Below are positions 9,040 through 19,022 of a stretch of 64,000 bases of DNA, piece by piece. The notes below the pieces were generated by a model, which saw nothing but the letters and a program-made list of their open reading frames with translations, was not told the origin of the DNA and did no database searches. Position 1 is the stretch's first letter, and each line of letters begins with the position of its first letter. Source of the stretch: Bordetella sp. 02P26C-1 (lineage in GTDB: Bacteria; Pseudomonadota; Gammaproteobacteria; Burkholderiales; Burkholderiaceae_B); contig NZ_WSJB01000004.1 of the NCBI RefSeq assembly GCF_009763255.1, positions 142,002 through 206,001 of the forward strand, in the 5' to 3' direction. The translations under genes and the position numbers were made by a program.

Positions 9040-10005
9040 TTATTTATTCTCCAACTGCTGCAAGAGCTTGCGGCATGCTGCCGGCAGGGGCGCCGTCAAT
9101 GTGAGCGTTTCCCCGGTCAAGGGATGCGGCAAGGTTAATTGGTGCGCGTGCAAAAACATACGGGTAAAACCCTGACGGGCGAACTGAGCGCGCGTTTCGT
9201 CCCTTCCATACTTGTCGTCCCCGACAATGGGATAGCCACTGGCGGCCAGATGCACGCGGATCTGGTGCGTGCGACCGCTACGCAGTTCGGCGTCGAGCAA
9301 ACTGTAGCCGCCAAAACGCTGCTGCAGCGTCACGATCGTGTGGGCGGGCTGACCATCGGGGTCGGGACGCACGCGGCGCTCGCCGGATTGCGTCGTCCAT
9401 TTGGTCAGCGCCATGCGGATGTGCTGGCGTTCGTTGACCCAGTCGCCTTCGACCAGGGCGAGATAGTGTTTGCCGCCCTTGCCTTCGCGCAGCATGGCGT
9501 GCAGGGCCAGCAAGGCGCTGCGCTTTTTCGCGACCATCAATAGCCCCGACGTTTCGCGATCCAGCCGGTGAACGAGCTCAAGGAATTTTGCCCCGGGGCG
9601 CGCCGCGCGCAACTGTTCGATCACGCCGAACGACACGCCACTGCCGCCATGCACGGCGACACCGGCGGGTTTGTCGATGACCAGCATGGCGTCATCTTCG
9701 AACACCACGGGGAACTCCGCGGCCGGCACTGGCCGCGGCTGATCCGGCGCGGGCATGCGAAAGGGCGGCACGCGCACCACATCGCCCACGGCCACCCGGT
9801 AATCCGCTTGGATACGCCCTTTATTCACCCGAACTTCGCCGCCCCGGATGGCTTTATAGATATGCGTCTTGGGCACGCCTTTGCACAGGCGTAACAGAAA
9901 ATTATCAATGCGCTGACCCTCGTGTTCGGGGCCGACCTCGACGAGGCGCACGGCGGGACTTGCAGTGGAGGCAGGGGTTTCTTTGCGCATTACGGAAAGC
10001 GACAT
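9040..10005 (-). CDS. rluC: 23S rRNA pseudouridine synthase RluC
   Basis: Isomerises uridines 955, 2504 and 2580 of 23S rRNA (E. coli numbering). An S4-like RNA-binding domain is at about residues 25-85 (IDNFLLRLCKGVPKTHIYKAI). The RluA-type catalytic domain has HRLDRETSGLLM with the catalytic Asp, and later GRTHQIRVH. Two in-frame ATGs are possible, 10005 (MSLSVMRKE) and 9990 (MRKETPAS). Neither has a strong ribosome site; I list the first. The open frame extends to 10050 but that part is probably leader. The gene is divergent from rne, the same arrangement as in E. coli, where the two share a regulatory region. Confidence 0.93.
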   Translation of the reverse strand: MSLSVMRKETPASTASPAVRLVEVGPEHEGQRIDNFLLRLCKGVPKTHIYKAIRGGEVRVNKGRIQADYRVAVGDVVRVPPFRMPAPDQPRPVPAAEFPVVFEDDAMLVIDKPAGVAVHGGSGVSFGVIEQLRAARPGAKFLELVHRLDRETSGLLMVAKKRSALLALHAMLREGKGGKHYLALVEGDWVNERQHIRMALTKWTTQSGERRVRPDPDGQPAHTIVTLQQRFGGYSLLDAELRSGRTHQIRVHLAASGYPIVGDDKYGRDETRAQFARQGFTRMFLHAHQLTLPHPLTGETLTLTAPLPAACRKLLQQLENK

Positions 10006-10010
10006 ATAAT
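9983..10010 (+). promoter_or_regulatory. Likely sigma-70 promoter for rne
   Basis: TTGCGC at 9983-9988 and TATAAT at 10005-10010 are 16 bases apart on the plus strand, the best promoter-like sequence upstream of rne. It lies inside the 5' end of divergent rluC and would give an rne leader of about 525 bases. Long rne leaders are known in E. coli, where they mediate RNase E autoregulation. The assignment rests on sequence match only. Confidence 0.5.
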
Positions 10011-10541
10011 CGGGACAGCCTTGAGGGGCTGAACATCGGGGGCTGAACAACGGGGAACACGCCGCCCGGCGTAGAGATGCAACAACGCGTCTCCGTCGAG
10101 CACGCGCGCCGTCATTGTACCGTCGCCTGCTAATTCAGCTCCGGGGTCTCTCGGTCGCCGGCGCAACCGCGCTTTGCCGGACAGTGGCGTGGCACTTTTT
10201 GCCCGCTGTTCAGGCTCAGTCGTTGCCTGCCGCAAGCGGCTCTGAAGAACTGTAAGAATTTTCGCGTATTAAAAAGCACCAGGTGCGCGCAGGCTGATCG
10301 TTCGCCGCATCTGTCGTTCACAGCAATCCTTTCCGTCAACCTCTTCGTGAAACTGACTCTCCTGCTGACAGAACCTCGTGCCCGTAGGCACGCTGTGCCC
10401 GCCTGACCGGCGGCGGCGCAGCCTGGGCTCTGCCCGGCGGCCGTTTAACGTTTGAATTTCTTGCCAGCTTCAGGCCGCAGCTCGAGTGACCCGGGGTCAC
10501 GCGCCGATATCGGCGCGTCATGACAACGGAGAACACCACTC
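10011..10541 (+). promoter_or_regulatory. Long structured leader (5' UTR) of rne
   Basis: This stretch of about 530 bases between rluC and rne has no credible gene. The last part holds two hairpins just before the start: GTGACC/GGTCAC at 10486-10500 and a perfect 16-base palindrome GCGCCGATATCGGCGC at 10501-10516. The ribosome site GGAG is at 10528-10531. A-rich and U-rich single-stranded patches such as the run around 10250-10275 could be RNase E cleavage sites. Feedback control of rne mRNA through its leader is established in E. coli. That this leader works the same way is inference. Confidence 0.5.
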
Positions 10542-13500
10542 ATGAAGCGCATGCTGTTCAATGCAACGCACCAGGAAGAACTGCGCGTTGCAATTGTCGA
10601 TGGGCAAAAGCTCATCGATCTCGACATCGAAACCGCCGGCCGCGAACAGCGCAAAGGCAACATTTACAAAGGCGTCATCACCCGCATCGAACCCGGCCTC
10701 GAGGCCTGCTTTGTCAACTACGGCGAAGATCGTCACGGTTTTCTCCCCTTCAAAGAAGTCGCCCGCAGTTACTTTAAAGAAGGCGTCGATGTCCGCAGCG
10801 CCCGCATCCAGGATGCCCTGCGCGAAGGCCAGGAACTGATTGTTCAGGTCGAAAAAGAAGAGCGCGGCAACAAGGGCGCGGCGCTGACCACGTTTATCTC
10901 GCTGGCTGGCCGTTACCTGGTCTTGATGCCCAACAACCCGCGTGGCGGTGGCGTTTCGCGCCGCGTGGAAGGCGAAGACCGCCAAGAGCTGCGTGACACG
11001 ATGGAGCAGCTGCAAGTGCCGCAAGGCATGAGCATCATCGCCCGCACCGCCGGCATCGGCCGCAGCGTCGAAGAGCTGCAGTGGGACTTATCCTACCTGA
11101 TGCAGTTGTGGACGGCGATCGATTCGGCCGCGCGCGACAATGCCGCGCCGATCCTGATCTACCTCGAATCCAGCCTGGTTATCCGCGCCATTCGCGACTA
11201 TTTCTCGCCAGAAATCGGCGAGATCCTGATTGATACCGACGAGATCGCCGATCAAGCCACCGCTTTTATGAGCGTGGTGATGCCGGACAATGTCCAGCGC
11301 GTCAAACGCTATCGCGACGATATCCCGCTGTTCTCGCGTTTCCAGATCGAGCACCAGATCGAAACCGCTTATTCCCGTACGGTACAGCTGCCCTCGGGCG
11401 GCGCCGTGGTGATCGACCACACCGAGGCGCTGGTCGCCGTGGACGTGAACTCGGCGCGCTCGACCCGTGGCGCCGACATCGAGGAAACGGCCCTGCGCAC
11501 CAACCTGGAGGCCGCCGACGAAGTCGCCCGCCAGCTGCGCCTGCGCGACTTGGGCGGTCTGATCGTTATCGACTTTATCGATATGGAGGACAGCAAGAAC
11601 CAGCGCGCCGTCGAACAGCGCCTGCGTGATGCCCTGCATTTCGATCGCGCGCGTGTCCAGATGGGCAAGATTTCCCGTTTCGGCCTGATGGAGCTGTCGC
11701 GTCAGCGTCTGCGCCCGGCCTTGAACGAAGGCTCGCACATCACCTGCCCGCGTTGTAACGGCACCGGCGTGATCCGCGACGCCGAATCGAGCGCCCTGCA
11801 CGTCCTGCGCCTGCTGCAGGAAGAAGCCATGAAGGAAAACACCGCCGCCGTGCACGCACAGGTGCCGGTGGACGTGGCGACCTATCTGCTGAACGAAAAG
11901 CGGTCCGACATCACCAAGATGGAAGCCCGCCTGAAGGTCAATCTGGTGCTGATCCCCAACAAGCACCTGGAAACGCCGCATCACCACCTGGAACGTCTGC
12001 GTCACGACGATCCGCGTCTGGAAGAAGTCAAAACCAGTTTCGAGCTGGCCGACGCGCCCGCCGAGGAATTGACCTGGGCGCCCCGCGACCAAGAAGTCAA
12101 AGCGCGTCCGGAAGCATTGGTCAAGGGCATCACGCCCTCGCAACCTGCTCCCGTGTCGCCCCCCACCCCCGTCGCGCAGCCGGCCGAAGCAGGATTCAGC
12201 CTGGGCGGTCTGATCAAGCGCTTTATCAGCTGGATCAGCGGCACTCCGGCCACCGCCCCCGCACCGGTCAAGGAAGAAACCAAGCGCAACGGCTCCGCCC
12301 GGGGCAACCGACGCTCCGACGGACAGGACCGCCGTGGCGATCGTCAAGGTTCGGACCGCAACCGCCAGCGCCGCAACGGCGAGGCACGCCAAACCACGGA
12401 AACCACCGAGGCAACCGAAGGCCAGAGCCGCCAACAGCAGCGCGGCAACCGCCGTCAAGATGAGCGTTCTGAGCGCCCTGCCCGCGCCGAGCGCGACAGC
12501 AACCGTGTGGAGAACGACGCCGCAGCGCGCAACGAACGCGATAACCAGCGCAATGACCGCGCTCCGGCGACGGACGCGTCCGTTGAGGAATCGAACCGCG
12601 GTCCGCGCAGCCGTCGCGGTCGTGGCCGTAACCGCCGCGAGGACGCTCAACAACAGGATCTGGAGCTGAACGAGCAGGACGCGACTGTAGTGGCCGCTGC
12701 CGGCGTGGCAGCCCCGGTAGGCGCCGCCACGCCGCAGTCCGTCGAAACGGTGGCTTCGGTCGAGCCGTCGCGCGCCGCCGCTGACGTTGCCCGTTCCGCT
12801 TCGGCCGATGCCGAAGACACGACGCAAGCCGTCGACAGCATCGATGCCGACGATCAATCGACGGAAAACCAGGGTGCTGAAGGCACCGGCGATCCGGAGC
12901 GCAAGCGCCGTCGTCGTCGCAGCCGTCGTGGCCGCCGTGGTCAGGAAGACCAAGTGGCACAAGGTAGCGACGATCAAACGGGTGAGGAATTGACGGTGGA
13001 CGCTTCGCCGGTCCAAGCCGTCGTCTCGGCTGAAGGCCAAGCGCCTGTGGCTGCGCCGGCTCAAGGTGACGCTGCCCCAGCGGCCGTGCCCGCAGCCTCG
13101 GAATCGTCTTCTCAGACCGCTACAACCGCCCCTGCGGTGGCGTCAGCAGCACCCGCTGCACCGGCGTCGACGCCTGCAACCGACGCACCGGCCACCCCGA
13201 CCGCCGTTGAAACAGCCGCCGCGGCCCGTGCGGATAGCACTCACGCCGCCGCCTCGACTCCGGCCGCTGCCAGCGAAGCCGACATCTCGGCCGCAACTGC
13301 CGTTGCACCTGAGGCTACGACTGCGCCCGCCGTGTCAGTGGAAACTGGCGACAAGGCGCCTGTCGCGACCGAAGAACGTGTCCAGACGGCCACCACCGAC
13401 GCAGCGACGCCCGAAACGGAGCAACCGGCGAACGTGCAAGCGGGTTCCGATGTAACGGAGACCTCTCCTGCACAGGAAGCGACCCAGCCGGCGCAGGGTT

Positions 13501-13943
13501 CAAATGAGCCTCTCTCGGCTACGGTCATCACACCGGCGCAGCAAGCTGACACCTCGAACACCTTCCCGGTGTCCGAGCCGGTCAAGGCCTTCCCTGCCAC
13601 CGACAGCGCCGCTACGGAGCAAGGTGCTGAGGTAGCGTCTCCTGCCGCGACCCCGGTCCCTGCAACGACCGAGGCATCGGCCGATAAAGCCGCCGCGCCC
13701 GCAGTCGTGACGCCAGGGGCCTCGCAGGACATCATCTTGCCCGGCACTGCTACCAAGCAGGACCTGCACGCCGTCGTGCAATCCGCCGGCCTGAAGTGGG
13801 TGGAAACGGACCCCGAGCGTCTGGCGCAAACGCAGCAGCGCATCGCCGCCGCGTCGACTCCGGTACGCCTGGGTCGCGAACGCAAGCCCGTGGCTCCCGT
13901 GGCGAACGTCACGTTGGTACAGGTAGAAACGCAGCGCCAATAA
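10542..13943 (+). CDS. rne: Ribonuclease E
   Basis: Main endoribonuclease for mRNA decay and rRNA/tRNA processing, and scaffold of the degradosome. Of 1133 residues, the first 510 or so are the catalytic half: S1 domain at about 36-120, 5'-sensor/RNase H-like parts, catalytic Asp301 in VDVNSA and Asp344 in IVIDFIDM, and the zinc-link CPRC at 402-405. A short amphipathic stretch ([16 protein letters not shown], about 551-566) resembles the membrane-targeting helix. Then come an Arg-rich RNA-binding region to about 720, a very long Ala/Pro/Thr-rich region to about 1060, and a conserved-looking tail ([18 protein letters not shown]). A 34-base palindrome follows the stop. Confidence 0.97.
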   Translation: MKRMLFNATHQEELRVAIVDGQKLIDLDIETAGREQRKGNIYKGVITRIEPGLEACFVNYGEDRHGFLPFKEVARSYFKEGVDVRSARIQDALREGQELIVQVEKEERGNKGAALTTFISLAGRYLVLMPNNPRGGGVSRRVEGEDRQELRDTMEQLQVPQGMSIIARTAGIGRSVEELQWDLSYLMQLWTAIDSAARDNAAPILIYLESSLVIRAIRDYFSPEIGEILIDTDEIADQATAFMSVVMPDNVQRVKRYRDDIPLFSRFQIEHQIETAYSRTVQLPSGGAVVIDHTEALVAVDVNSARSTRGADIEETALRTNLEAADEVARQLRLRDLGGLIVIDFIDMEDSKNQRAVEQRLRDALHFDRARVQMGKISRFGLMELSRQRLRPALNEGSHITCPRCNGTGVIRDAESSALHVLRLLQEEAMKENTAAVHAQVPVDVATYLLNEKRSDITKMEARLKVNLVLIPNKHLETPHHHLERLRHDDPRLEEVKTSFELADAPAEELTWAPRDQEVKARPEALVKGITPSQPAPVSPPTPVAQPAEAGFSLGGLIKRFISWISGTPATAPAPVKEETKRNGSARGNRRSDGQDRRGDRQGSDRNRQRRNGEARQTTETTEATEGQSRQQQRGNRRQDERSERPARAERDSNRVENDAAARNERDNQRNDRAPATDASVEESNRGPRSRRGRGRNRREDAQQQDLELNEQDATVVAAAGVAAPVGAATPQSVETVASVEPSRAAADVARSASADAEDTTQAVDSIDADDQSTENQGAEGTGDPERKRRRRRSRRGRRGQEDQVAQGSDDQTGEELTVDASPVQAVVSAEGQAPVAAPAQGDAAPAAVPAASESSSQTATTAPAVASAAPAAPASTPATDAPATPTAVETAAAARADSTHAAASTPAAASEADISAATAVAPEATTAPAVSVETGDKAPVATEERVQTATTDAATPETEQPANVQAGSDVTETSPAQEATQPAQGSNEPLSATVITPAQQADTSNTFPVSEPVKAFPATDSAATEQGAEVASPAATPVPATTEASADKAAAPAVVTPGASQDIILPGTATKQDLHAVVQSAGLKWVETDPERLAQTQQRIAAASTPVRLGRERKPVAPVANVTLVQVETQRQ

Positions 13944-13959
13944 ACGCAGCGTAAGCACC

Positions 13960-13993
13960 ATGACAAACGCCGGCAATTGCCGGCGTTTGTCAT
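13960..13993 (+). terminator. Perfect 34-base palindrome after rne, probable bidirectional terminator
   Basis: The two 17-base halves are perfectly complementary around the centre 13976/13977 (GACAAACGCCGGCAA and its complement). It starts 16 bases after the rne stop and ends 25 bases before the stop of the convergent oxidoreductase gene, so it could end transcripts from both sides. No long T-run follows on either strand. Confidence 0.6.
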
Positions 13994-14018
13994 TGGGGGG
14001 GTCACTAGTGAGACTGCA

Positions 14019-16289
14019 TCAAGCTTCGGCTGACACTTTCCGGATCTGCACCGGAATCGACTTATAGCAGGGGATGCCACTGATCGGATCCTGGTAATCC
14101 AACGGGCACAAATTGTTGGCCTCAGGGAAATACGCCCCCACCGAGCCGGCGGCAATGTCATGGGCGATCGCCGTCAGCGACAGGCAACGATGCGTTTCAC
14201 CATTGAGCGCCGTGTTGATCTGGACACGTTGGCCATGTTCGATGCCCAGGCGTTGCATGTCCTGCGCATTCATAAAGAGCACATCGCGCCGTCCGAACAC
14301 CCCACGGTACCGATCGTCCATGCCGTAGATGGTGGTGTTGTACTGATCATGACTACGCAAGGTGGTGAGCTTGAGCGCATCGGGGTAGACGGGATCTTCA
14401 TCCAAGCCTTGGAATATCAGGAATTCCGCCTTGCCCGATGGCGTCTTCCACACGCGTTCGGTCGCGGGCAGAGACAGCCGGAAGCCACCCGGTTTACGGA
14501 TGCGAGCGTTGTAGTCGTGGAAATCAGGGTAGATTTTCTCGATCAAATCGCGGATGCGGTCGTAATCCTCGACGAGATGCGCCCATGGCACGCGGCTATT
14601 GGGCAGCGCAGCTTGCGCAATCCCGGCGATGATGGCGGGTTCGGAACGCAGCCATTCGGAGGCGGGCGTGAGTTTGCCGCGCGAAGCGTGCACCATGGAC
14701 ATCGAATCCTCGACCGTCACGGCTTGCGCGACGCCGCCCTGAATGTCGAGTTCGGTGCGGCCCAGTACCGGCAGGATATACACCTCTTTGCCAACCAGCA
14801 GATGCGAACGATTGAGTTTGGTGTTCAGGTGTACGGTCAGCTCCAGCCCGCGCATGGCCTGCCCGGCGCGTTCCGGATCGGGCATGGCGATGGCGAAATT
14901 GCCCCCCAGACAGATCAGCACCTTGCTCTCGCCGCTGCTCATGGCGCGTAGCGTATTGACGGCATTGTGGCCGGGCTTGGCGGGCGGACGGAACCCAAAC
15001 GTCTGCTCGATGCGGTCGAACATGACCGGATCAATCAATTCGGTAATGCCGACGGTACGGTTACCTTGCACGTTCGAGTGGCCGCGCAAGGGGCAAATGC
15101 CCGCGCCCGGCTTGCCGATATTGCCTCGCATCAACAAGAGCGCGGTCGCCTGCTGAACGTTGTGCGCACCGGTGCTGTGCTGCGTCAGGCCCATTCCATA
15201 GGTCAGGATCACGCGATTCGCCTGGGCGTAAATGCCGGCGATTTCCTGAAGCTGATCGCGGGTCAAACCGCTATGACGTTCGATCTCTTCCCAGGAGGTG
15301 GCTTCCAGATCCGCGCGGAACGCGTCAAAGCCATGCGTATGCTGGGCGATGAATTCGTGGTCCAAGATACCCGGCTGCGCGGCATCGCGTTCGACCAGCG
15401 CCTTCATGATGCCTTTGAACGCCGCGGCATCGCCGCCGACTTTCACCTGATAGTAGTTCGAGGCGATACGCGTCGAGCTGAGACTACCCATTTCGATGGG
15501 GTCTTGCGGATCGGCAAAACGCTCCAGCGACCGCTCGCGCAGCGGATTGAGCACCACAATCGGCACACCGCGACGCGCACAGTCATGCAGCGGACCCATC
15601 ATGCGGGGGTGATTGGTGCCGGGGTTATGACCCACACTGATGATTAGATCGCATTGATCGAAATCGTCCAGCGAGACACTGCCCTTGCCCTGGCCGATGA
15701 CTTTCGGCAGGCCGACGCTGGTCGGCTCATGGCACATATTGGAGCAGTCGGCGAAGTTGTTGCTGCCGTACTCGCGTCCGAAGATACTGAACAGAAACGA
15801 CGCCTCATTCGACGCGCGGCCAGAGGTGTAGAGTTCGACCCCCGATTTATCGGTCTGAGCCTGTAAGACGTGGCCGATCCTTGCGAATGCCTCGTTCCAG
15901 GACACCGGCACGTATTTATCCGTGGCGGCATCGTAGCGCATCGGATGCGTCAGACGCCCGGCGTTTTCCAGATCGTGATCGCTCCAGGTCAGCAGCTCGG
16001 TGACCGTATGCTGCGCAAAGAACTCAGGGCCGACACGGCGCTTGGTCGCTTCCCAGGTCACAGCCTTGGCGCCGTTCTCACAGAACTGGAATGTGGACTG
16101 GCTATGCTTGTCCGGCCACGCACAGCCGGGGCAATCGAAGCCCTCGGGCTGGTTGGTCTGCAACAGCAGCTTGGGCGCCTTGCCGGCACTCATTTGTTCA
16201 GCGATGGCGACGGCCGTCGCCTTCAAGGCTCCCCAACCGCCAGCGGGCATGTGGTAGGAGCGGATACCGCTCAGGTCGCGTTCAGTCAT
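14019..16289 (-). CDS. FdhF/YdeP family molybdopterin oxidoreductase
   Basis: Large molybdopterin enzyme (756 residues) of the YdeP group, related to formate dehydrogenase alpha chains. The natural substrate is unknown; E. coli YdeP is linked to acid resistance. The N-terminus has CPGCAWPDKH near residue 53 and an FCENGAKA block. The likely metal-ligand segment DCSNMCHEPTS is near residue 180, with Cys rather than selenocysteine. The C-terminal molydop-binding domain includes TTLRSHDQYNTTIYGMDDRYRG. A formate dehydrogenase identity is possible but less likely, since no iron-sulfur partner subunits or fdhD are nearby. Confidence 0.87.
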   Translation of the reverse strand: MTERDLSGIRSYHMPAGGWGALKATAVAIAEQMSAGKAPKLLLQTNQPEGFDCPGCAWPDKHSQSTFQFCENGAKAVTWEATKRRVGPEFFAQHTVTELLTWSDHDLENAGRLTHPMRYDAATDKYVPVSWNEAFARIGHVLQAQTDKSGVELYTSGRASNEASFLFSIFGREYGSNNFADCSNMCHEPTSVGLPKVIGQGKGSVSLDDFDQCDLIISVGHNPGTNHPRMMGPLHDCARRGVPIVVLNPLRERSLERFADPQDPIEMGSLSSTRIASNYYQVKVGGDAAAFKGIMKALVERDAAQPGILDHEFIAQHTHGFDAFRADLEATSWEEIERHSGLTRDQLQEIAGIYAQANRVILTYGMGLTQHSTGAHNVQQATALLLMRGNIGKPGAGICPLRGHSNVQGNRTVGITELIDPVMFDRIEQTFGFRPPAKPGHNAVNTLRAMSSGESKVLICLGGNFAIAMPDPERAGQAMRGLELTVHLNTKLNRSHLLVGKEVYILPVLGRTELDIQGGVAQAVTVEDSMSMVHASRGKLTPASEWLRSEPAIIAGIAQAALPNSRVPWAHLVEDYDRIRDLIEKIYPDFHDYNARIRKPGGFRLSLPATERVWKTPSGKAEFLIFQGLDEDPVYPDALKLTTLRSHDQYNTTIYGMDDRYRGVFGRRDVLFMNAQDMQRLGIEHGQRVQINTALNGETHRCLSLTAIAHDIAAGSVGAYFPEANNLCPLDYQDPISGIPCYKSIPVQIRKVSAEA

Positions 16290-16583
16290 AGCAGGTTCTG
16301 GTGAAGGTTAATGCGGTTGATTAACGGACGCCAGGCGCCTCGCCATGAGACGCACCTCGGCCCTTCGGTAAATAAGCAGGCGACTCCGGTTTTTGCCTCA
16401 CGCAAGACATCCTGCGAGGAATCGCTCCTTTCTCAATGCATCATAACTGCTTACGAAAGGTTACGGCTGCAATTTCGATCACCTAGCCATCCGAATACAA
16501 AAAACCCGGCACGAAGCCGGGTTGATTCACAGGCGGTGTTGCGTCGCGTCGTTGCGTAGGCCTTACCGCCCACGCACCGGTGC
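16290..16583. other. 294-base intergenic region between the oxidoreductase gene and pagL
   Basis: Contains the upstream region of the minus-strand oxidoreductase gene and, at 16497-16523, the pagL terminator. I see no further gene. A stretch at about 16376-16470 is locally AT-richer than the genes, as expected for a promoter region, but I could not pick a convincing promoter. Confidence 0.6.
16497..16523 (-). terminator. Rho-independent terminator of pagL
   Basis: On the minus strand an 8-base stem (AACCCGGC/GCCGGGTT, plus-strand positions 16503-16510 and 16516-16523) with a five-base loop is followed by a run of Ts (the As at 16499-16504 on the plus strand). It lies 60 bases after the pagL stop. 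Confidence 0.8.
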
Positions 16584-17126
16584 TTAAAACTGATAGGTAT
16601 AGGTCAGCTGAACAACGTCCAAGCCAGGATTGGGGCGTTTGATGCCGGCATTCGAATAATGCGAATAACGCAGCCCGAAGCGATTGTTCGGCGTGGCAAG
16701 AAAGCCCAGGCCGATGTGATCGCCAAACTGGAAAGCCGTGCTGATATTCTCGTCGGCGAATCGCGTGCGAGTAAATGCCGTCGCACCAATACCGGCTTCC
16801 ACATAGAAGCGCTCGCCCATCCACCAGCGGAACATCGGGATGGCGTTGAATTGCCAGACGTTGCTGGGGCTGCGCGAGCCGTTCGCCTTCCAATAGGCCG
16901 CACCGAATTCGCCGTTCAGATCAATGTGACCCCAATTGCTGTCGAATCGGTATAGCTCGATGGACGGCGTCTCATACACCAGCTCCGTGCGCGAATAATG
17001 ATCGCCCACGCCATAGTGCAAGCCAATGCCGCCCTGCGGTTCATGTGCCTGTGCGGAGAATGCCAGACCAGCCAACGATACAGCGGCCACGGCCGTGCGG
17101 AAGTTATTGTTCTTGAAGTTCAGCAT
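16584..17126 (-). CDS. pagL: Lipid A 3-O-deacylase PagL
   Basis: Outer-membrane beta-barrel enzyme that removes the ester-linked acyl chain at position 3 of lipid A, changing how the LPS is sensed by hosts. The 180-residue precursor has a signal peptide ending at AQA (about residue 27). The catalytic His-Ser pair is in RYSHYSNAGIKRPNPG near residues 153-156, and the chain ends in aromatic Phe, as outer-membrane proteins do. It stands alone, with its own terminator. PagL is known from Bordetella and Pseudomonas, which fits the taxonomic picture. Confidence 0.93.
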   Translation of the reverse strand: MLNFKNNNFRTAVAAVSLAGLAFSAQAHEPQGGIGLHYGVGDHYSRTELVYETPSIELYRFDSNWGHIDLNGEFGAAYWKANGSRSPSNVWQFNAIPMFRWWMGERFYVEAGIGATAFTRTRFADENISTAFQFGDHIGLGFLATPNNRFGLRYSHYSNAGIKRPNPGLDVVQLTYTYQF

Positions 17127-17245
17127 GAAGACTCCTAATTGGGTGCTTGGAGTAACTTATCAGAAATTCGAAGCTCCGCCCGCAGCTTGTGTGGGCGGGA
17201 CAACACTTACGTAAAATTCAGCACTTGTCCCAATAGGCAAACACC

Positions 17246-18124
17246 TCAGGCCGCAGCCACCACATCCGCCGGCTGGTCGGTCAACAGGGCGAGCAGACGC
17301 GCGATTTCCTCGCGCAACTGGCGACGGTCGACCACCATATCGATGGCGCCCTTCTGCAACAGGAACTCCGCGCGCTGGAAGCCCTCGGGGAGTTTTTCTC
17401 GCACGGTCTGTTCGATCACGCGCGGACCGGCAAAGCCGATCAAGGCCTTCGGTTCCGCGATCACCACATCGCCCATGAAGGCGAAGCTGGCCGATACACC
17501 CCCCATGGTGGGGTCCGTCAGAACGCTGATGAACGGCAAGCCAGCCGCCGACAGACGCGTGAGCATGGCGTTGGTCTTGGCCATCTGCATCAGCGACAGC
17601 AAGCTTTCCTGCATACGTGCGCCACCCGAGGCGGCCACGCAGACAAACGGTGTCTTGTTATCCAGAGCCGCTTGCGCGCCACGGGCGAATCGCTCGCCCA
17701 CGACCGAACCCATCGAACCGCCCATGAATTCGAATTCGAAGCATGCAACCACGGCCGGGACGCCACGGATGCTGCCGCTCATGACCACCAGCGCATCGGT
17801 TTCGCCGGTGTGCTTGATCGCCTCGGCGACACGCTCCGGATATTTGCGCGTGTCCTTGAACTTCAGCGAATCGACTGAACGGGTGTTCTGGCCGATCTCG
17901 ACGCGTCCTTCGACATCGAGCAGCGAGTCCAGGCGCGCGCGCGAACCGATACGCATGTGATGGTCGCATTTGGGACACACATGCAGGTTCGCGGCGAGGT
18001 CCTCGCTATACAGCACCGATTCGCACGACGGGCATTTCACCCACAAGCCCTCGGGCACGCGGCGGGCGTTGTTCTCGTTGGACTTGTTGATGCGTGGCGG
18101 CAGGAGTTTATCAATCCAGCTCAT
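17246..18124 (-). CDS. accD: Acetyl-CoA carboxylase carboxyltransferase subunit beta AccD
   Basis: With AccA it transfers CO2 from carboxybiotin to acetyl-CoA to make malonyl-CoA. The 292-residue protein has the N-terminal zinc ribbon (CPSC near 32 and CPKC near 51). The carboxyltransferase core includes [17 protein letters not shown] and SGGARMQES. It follows trpA by 33 bases; the trpB-trpA-accD order is common in proteobacteria, where folC often comes next. Here pagL lies downstream instead. Confidence 0.97.
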   Translation of the reverse strand: MSWIDKLLPPRINKSNENNARRVPEGLWVKCPSCESVLYSEDLAANLHVCPKCDHHMRIGSRARLDSLLDVEGRVEIGQNTRSVDSLKFKDTRKYPERVAEAIKHTGETDALVVMSGSIRGVPAVVACFEFEFMGGSMGSVVGERFARGAQAALDNKTPFVCVAASGGARMQESLLSLMQMAKTNAMLTRLSAAGLPFISVLTDPTMGGVSASFAFMGDVVIAEPKALIGFAGPRVIEQTVREKLPEGFQRAEFLLQKGAIDMVVDRRQLREEIARLLALLTDQPADVVAAA

Positions 18125-18157
18125 TGTCTTTTTCCATGAAGAAACCGCGCTCAGGCC

Positions 18158-19018
18158 TCAGGCCGTGACGGGGTTTCGTTTGACTTGATCGAGTGCCTGA
18201 CGGATGCCGGCCAGCCATTGGCCAGCCGCGGCGATGGCGGTCTCGGACTGTTGGCCGGCAGGCGCGGTCGCGGCCGCCAGCTCCAGGGTTTCGATGAGTT
18301 TGGTGCCGATCACGACCGCATCGGCGCAACCCGCGATACGCTGAGCGCTCTTGGCATCGCGAATGCCAAAGCCCACGCCCACGGGCACGCTGACGTGGCG
18401 TTTAATCAAGGCCACGCGCTGAGCCACATCGTCGGTGTTCAAACTGCCAGCACCGGTCACACCCTTGAGCGACACATAGTAAACATAGCCGCGCGCAACA
18501 CGCGAGACGGCCTGTATACGGTCCTCGGTAGAGGTAGGCGCCAAGAGGAAGATGGGCGCAATCCCGCAGGCTTCCAATTGACCCGCGAAGGTATCGACTT
18601 CCTCGGGCGGATAGTCGACCACGAGCACACCGTCCACCCCGGCCGCTTGTGCGGCGCTGGCAAAGGCCTGTTGTCCCATGCGTTCGATCGGGTTCGCATA
18701 GCCCATGAGCACCACAGGCGTATCCGTGTCGGTTTTGCGAAATTCCGCGACGAGTTCGAGCACGCGGGGCAGGCCCACGCCCTGGGCGATTGCACGCTCG
18801 GCGGCGCGCTGAATCACCGGGCCATCCGCCATGGGATCGGAAAACGGCACGCCCAGCTCGATGATGTCGGCGCCGGCTTGCGTCAGCGCGTGCATGAGCG
18901 GCACGGTAGCCGCGGGCGACGGATCACCGGCGGCGATGTAGGGAATCAGCGCTGCCGACCGGCCGGATTCGGCGACTCGGGAGAACGCGGCTGCGATACG
19001 GTCGATTCGGGTAGTCAT
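18158..19018 (-). CDS. trpA: Tryptophan synthase alpha subunit
   Basis: Splits indole-3-glycerol phosphate to indole, which is channelled to TrpB. The 286-residue protein starts [12 protein letters not shown] at 19018, only four bases after the trpB stop; an upstream in-frame ATG would lie inside trpB. The catalytic Glu is in [14 protein letters not shown] near residue 55, and the catalytic Asp near residue 66 is in the same block. The phosphate-binding glycine region GVGFGIRDA is near 215. Coupled to trpB upstream and accD downstream. Confidence 0.97.
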   Translation of the reverse strand: MTTRIDRIAAAFSRVAESGRSAALIPYIAAGDPSPAATVPLMHALTQAGADIIELGVPFSDPMADGPVIQRAAERAIAQGVGLPRVLELVAEFRKTDTDTPVVLMGYANPIERMGQQAFASAAQAAGVDGVLVVDYPPEEVDTFAGQLEACGIAPIFLLAPTSTEDRIQAVSRVARGYVYYVSLKGVTGAGSLNTDDVAQRVALIKRHVSVPVGVGFGIRDAKSAQRIAGCADAVVIGTKLIETLELAAATAPAGQQSETAIAAAGQWLAGIRQALDQVKRNPVTA

Positions 19019-19022
19019 GGTG

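Noticed and set aside
11088..13064. Open frame of 658 codons on the minus strand, antisense to rne
   Set aside because: It mirrors the rne reading frame in GC-rich, Ala/Arg-rich DNA, has no ribosome site or recognisable domain, and rne is certain.
14019..16289. Selenocysteine-containing formate dehydrogenase
   Set aside because: The frame has no in-frame TGA, the likely metal ligand is Cys, and no partner subunits are present; the YdeP group fits better.
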